A stretch of 64,000 bases of DNA from Microcoleus vaginatus HSN003. Its GTDB lineage: Bacteria > Cyanobacteriota > Cyanobacteriia > Cyanobacteriales > Microcoleaceae. The stretch lies in NCBI RefSeq assembly GCF_022701255.1, contig NZ_CP031705.1:3658001-3722000 (forward strand), given 5' to 3'. A program made the position numbers and the translations under genes. The notes under the pieces were generated by a model. The model saw nothing but the letters and a program-made list of their open reading frames with translations, had not been told where the DNA came from and did no database searches. Every line of letters begins with the position of its first letter. The first letter of the stretch is position 1. Below, one piece after another: positions 63,871 to 64,000 of this stretch.

Positions 63871-64000
63871 GACGCTAAATACTTTGTGCTTGCTTATATA
63901 GACAAACAAACATTCTAGCCGATTTTGCCGGCAATGCTTACTCGAAAAACTGCAATAACTGCTCGCTCAGCAATATCAAGTAGTAGGGTGCGTCAGCGAT
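63871..64000. other. Window end, no gene recognised
   Basis: AT-rich upstream region of rpmF and a GGGTGCGTCAG stretch that resembles the start of a dispersed repeat cut by the window edge. Confidence 0.3.

Overview
The window looks like a chromosomal segment of a filamentous cyanobacterium, most likely an Oscillatoriales/Microcoleus-type organism (inference). The octamer GCGATCGC and its core CGATCG recur throughout. There are oxygenic-phototroph genes (ycf54, a clpR-clpP3 pair, a DUF1995 protein, a CSP41-like protein), a DXCF-type cyanobacteriochrome, Uma2 endonucleases and many dispersed palindromic repeats and short heptamer tandem repeats. Genes are densely packed on both strands and mostly mono- or bicistronic.

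Layout. 0-4.9 kb: a partial Uma2 gene, a VWA protein, clpR-clpP3, a J-domain protein and a zinc-ribbon Ser/Thr kinase. 5.0-6.2 kb (minus strand): a conserved gene broken by one in-frame TAA, followed by two tRNA-like structures whose 3' halves precede their 5' halves. This is the most unusual object in the window. 6.6-10.9 kb: a small membrane protein, an EI24 protein, comB, a lipid-A-disaccharide-synthase-related protein and Uma2. 11.2-18.1 kb (minus): two large signalling kinases, one carrying a DXCF cyanobacteriochrome GAF domain. 18.3-30.4 kb: a surface-glycan block with a TPR-methyltransferase, two multi-domain glycosyltransferases (GT2-GT4 and GT2-GT2-GT4), a secreted GH39-like hydrolase, a secreted RNase A-like toxin with its immunity gene, and rfbF. 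30.6-36.5 kb: metabolic and housekeeping genes separated by MITE-like repeats.

36.6-49.0 kb is an insertion-rich stretch. Two 1576-bp copies of one IS4/Tn5-type element (encoding identical transposases) lie in opposite orientation, each inserted in the equivalent arm of its own ~85-bp palindromic repeat. An IS630 element has inserted at the very end of ribF and supplies part of its stop codon. Between them are an alpha/beta hydrolase, a hypothetical protein, an armadillo-fold membrane protein, an MBL hydrolase and a MoxR ATPase. 49-64 kb: a GT4 glycosyltransferase, ycf54 with a downstream secreted protein, a TPR kinase, a decayed nuclease-like gene, a CSP41-like protein, dnaG, ynfA, SET and EamA genes bracketed by a 149-bp duplication, a pentapeptide-repeat protein, yraN, an uncharacterised protein, queA and rpmF.

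How the parts may work together: the 18-30 kb block plausibly builds and remodels a cell-surface polysaccharide (CDP-sugar supply by rfbF, polymer assembly by the fused glycosyltransferases, modification by the methyltransferase, trimming by the hydrolase). The toxin-immunity pair inside it suggests contact-related competition. Everything is read from sequence and remembered family features; no database search was run.
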